This document shows positions 4,786-5,524 of a DNA stretch of 5,524 nucleotides, one piece after another. Position numbers and translations under genes: made by a program. The stretch comes from JAIYCX01 sp044351785. GTDB taxonomy: Bacteria; Bdellovibrionota_C; UBA2361; SZUA-149; DAOLCO01. Within the stretch, counting starts at the first letter, position 1, and each line of letters begins with the position of its first letter. The notes under the pieces are model-generated. The model saw only the letters and a program-made list of their open reading frames with translations. It did no database searches and had not been told where the DNA came from. The stretch covers positions 1 to 5,524 of the forward strand of contig JBILFC010000214.1 of NCBI GenBank assembly GCA_044351785.1. Reading direction: 5' to 3'.

Positions 4786-5096
4786 GGGAATTACCTCTAA
4801 ATTTTTACGAATTTATCCTTTACCTAGGTAATCGTAAAAAATAAGGGTTTGTTCACTTGGGGCTTGAAAAAAGTTGTAGGTGAGTTAGTTTAAAGGAGTT
4901 AACGTCGGGGGATGGACGGGGCTCTGAGGCATAGTGTAAGGGGACCTAATGAAGAAACCCTAATTACGAACCTCACTAATATAGGCATCGCTAATATTAT
5001 CTAGCGTTTAAATTACGCTGGTGATAGTTAATATGACTTCATTTCATTCGTTAACTAGTAGAACTTATTTATATCTTAAAATGATTTAGGACGGGG
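4786..5096. other. Intergenic region between divergent transposase and membrane gene
   Basis: These 311 bases separate the divergent starts of the transposase and the last gene. The transposase side holds a nested inverted repeat (4802-4840). The rest contains only short weak hairpins, such as CGCTA/TAGCG at 4989-5006 (approximate) and AGCGT/ACGCT overlapping it. A 30-codon frame from 4912 has a poorly spaced Shine-Dalgarno sequence and no recognisable product. No convincing promoter was found for the rightward gene. Confidence 0.5.
4802..4840. repeat. Nested inverted repeats upstream of the transposase
   Basis: TTTTTACGA (4802-4810) is the exact reverse complement of TCGTAAAAA (4832-4840). 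Inside it sits the perfect 12-bp palindrome TTACCTAGGTAA (4820-4831), directly beside the right arm. The structure begins 16 bases upstream of the transposase start codon. It may be a binding site for the transposase or a repressor, or a hairpin in the leader that limits translation. Read toward the transposase, TTACGA, 16 bases and TAAATT could be promoter elements with the palindrome between them, but this match is weak. Confidence 0.6.
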
Positions 5097-5524
5097 ATGA
5101 AAAAACCTCTGGAAAATTTGAGTGATAAGGCGCAGATAATGGCAGTTATCCTCGCAACTGTTATTAGTGCCCTAGAAGCATTTTATTATTTTGGAATTTT
5201 TAGGTTAATGACTAAGGTTGAGATGACTCTATTTGGAGCTTACTGGGCTGCATATACCTGGGTTGTTTCTATGATTTTTTACTTTCTTGTAATTGCTTTT
5301 TGTATGTTGCCATTCTTTAGGAAAAAAGAGTCTAGTGGTGAGGTAGGCACTGATAAATATTTAGAGAGTTTTCTTGCTTTTCAGACGCAGTATGAAAATT
5401 CCATAGGCTTTTTAGTCGTTTCAATAGTTTTTTTCGGAATAGCAGTTATTGAGGGTATGACGTATTTAGGTAATGAGGATATCAAATTAGTTGAATTAGC
5501 TGATATCGAAAACAAAAATATTAC
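5097..5524 (+). CDS. Three-helix membrane protein, unidentified, cut by right edge
   Basis: An open frame of 142 codons starts at ATG 5097 and runs off the window without a stop. AGGA lies five bases before the ATG (TAGGACGGGG), a good ribosome site. The product begins MKKPLENLSDKAQ, has likely helices at about residues 14-36, 43-70 and 102-121, and between the second and third a charged loop (RKKESSGEVGTDKYLESF). The visible end, EDIKLVELADIENKN, is acidic and probably soluble. The base composition is typical of the window. No family is recognised. It is transcribed away from the transposase, and its partners, if any, lie to the right. Confidence 0.7.
   Translation, partial: MKKPLENLSDKAQIMAVILATVISALEAFYYFGIFRLMTKVEMTLFGAYWAAYTWVVSMIFYFLVIAFCMLPFFRKKESSGEVGTDKYLESFLAFQTQYENSIGFLVVSIVFFGIAVIEGMTYLGNEDIKLVELADIENKNI

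Noticed and set aside
4912..5004. 30-codon plus-strand frame (MDGALRHSV...)
   Set aside because: The nearest AGGAG is about 13 bases from the ATG and the peptide has no recognisable features, so it is not distinguishable from chance.

Overview
This AT-rich bacterial window carries small membrane proteins, a type II toxin-antitoxin pair, the relic of a second antitoxin, a repeated palindrome and a REP-associated tyrosine (Y1/HUH) transposase. Shine-Dalgarno sequences, sigma70-like promoters and intrinsic terminators point to an ordinary bacterial chromosome, probably Gram-negative. The Dabb and DUF423 proteins occur in many phyla. The style of the Dabb protein and of the transposase would suit a marine PVC-group (Lentisphaerota/Verrucomicrobiota) or Bdellovibrionota-like organism, but the sequence does not settle the taxon. 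No rRNA or tRNA gene and no CRISPR array was seen.

Layout. Positions 1-153 hold a perfect 21-bp-stem hairpin and the leader of a seven-helix membrane protein with a PQ-loop/SWEET-like motif (154-831, +). This gene converges on a DUF423 membrane protein (846-1181, -). Next come an 86-residue, G+C-richer membrane protein (1333-1593, +) closed by two intrinsic terminators, and a Dabb-domain protein (1725-2021, +). On the minus strand lies a toxin-antitoxin operon of the HI1419/HI1420 (RelE/ParE-like toxin, HTH antidote) type: toxin 2356-2694, antitoxin 2061-2375, with a sigma70 promoter at 2709-2737 that contains an inverted-repeat operator.

From about 2860 to 4840 the window looks accessory. 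It has two identical 36-bp palindromic repeats in direct orientation (2901-2936 and 3632-3667). They flank a relic of a different XRE antitoxin (2935-3099, -) and a three-helix membrane protein (3239-3553, +). Beyond them lies the transposase gene (3850-4785, -), with nested inverted repeats in its upstream region. The window ends inside an unidentified three-helix membrane protein (5097 onwards, +), cut by the right edge.

How the parts work together. The only clear functional unit is the toxin-antitoxin operon: a toxin and an overlapping antidote gene, probably autorepressed at the promoter operator. The transposase and the 36-bp palindromes may be functionally linked, as REP sequences and their transposases are in other bacteria, but this is a hypothesis. 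I see no convincing new multi-gene defence or metabolic system. The leads most worth following are the palindrome family and its relation to the transposase, the relic antitoxin next to an intact toxin-antitoxin operon, and the exact hairpin at the left edge.
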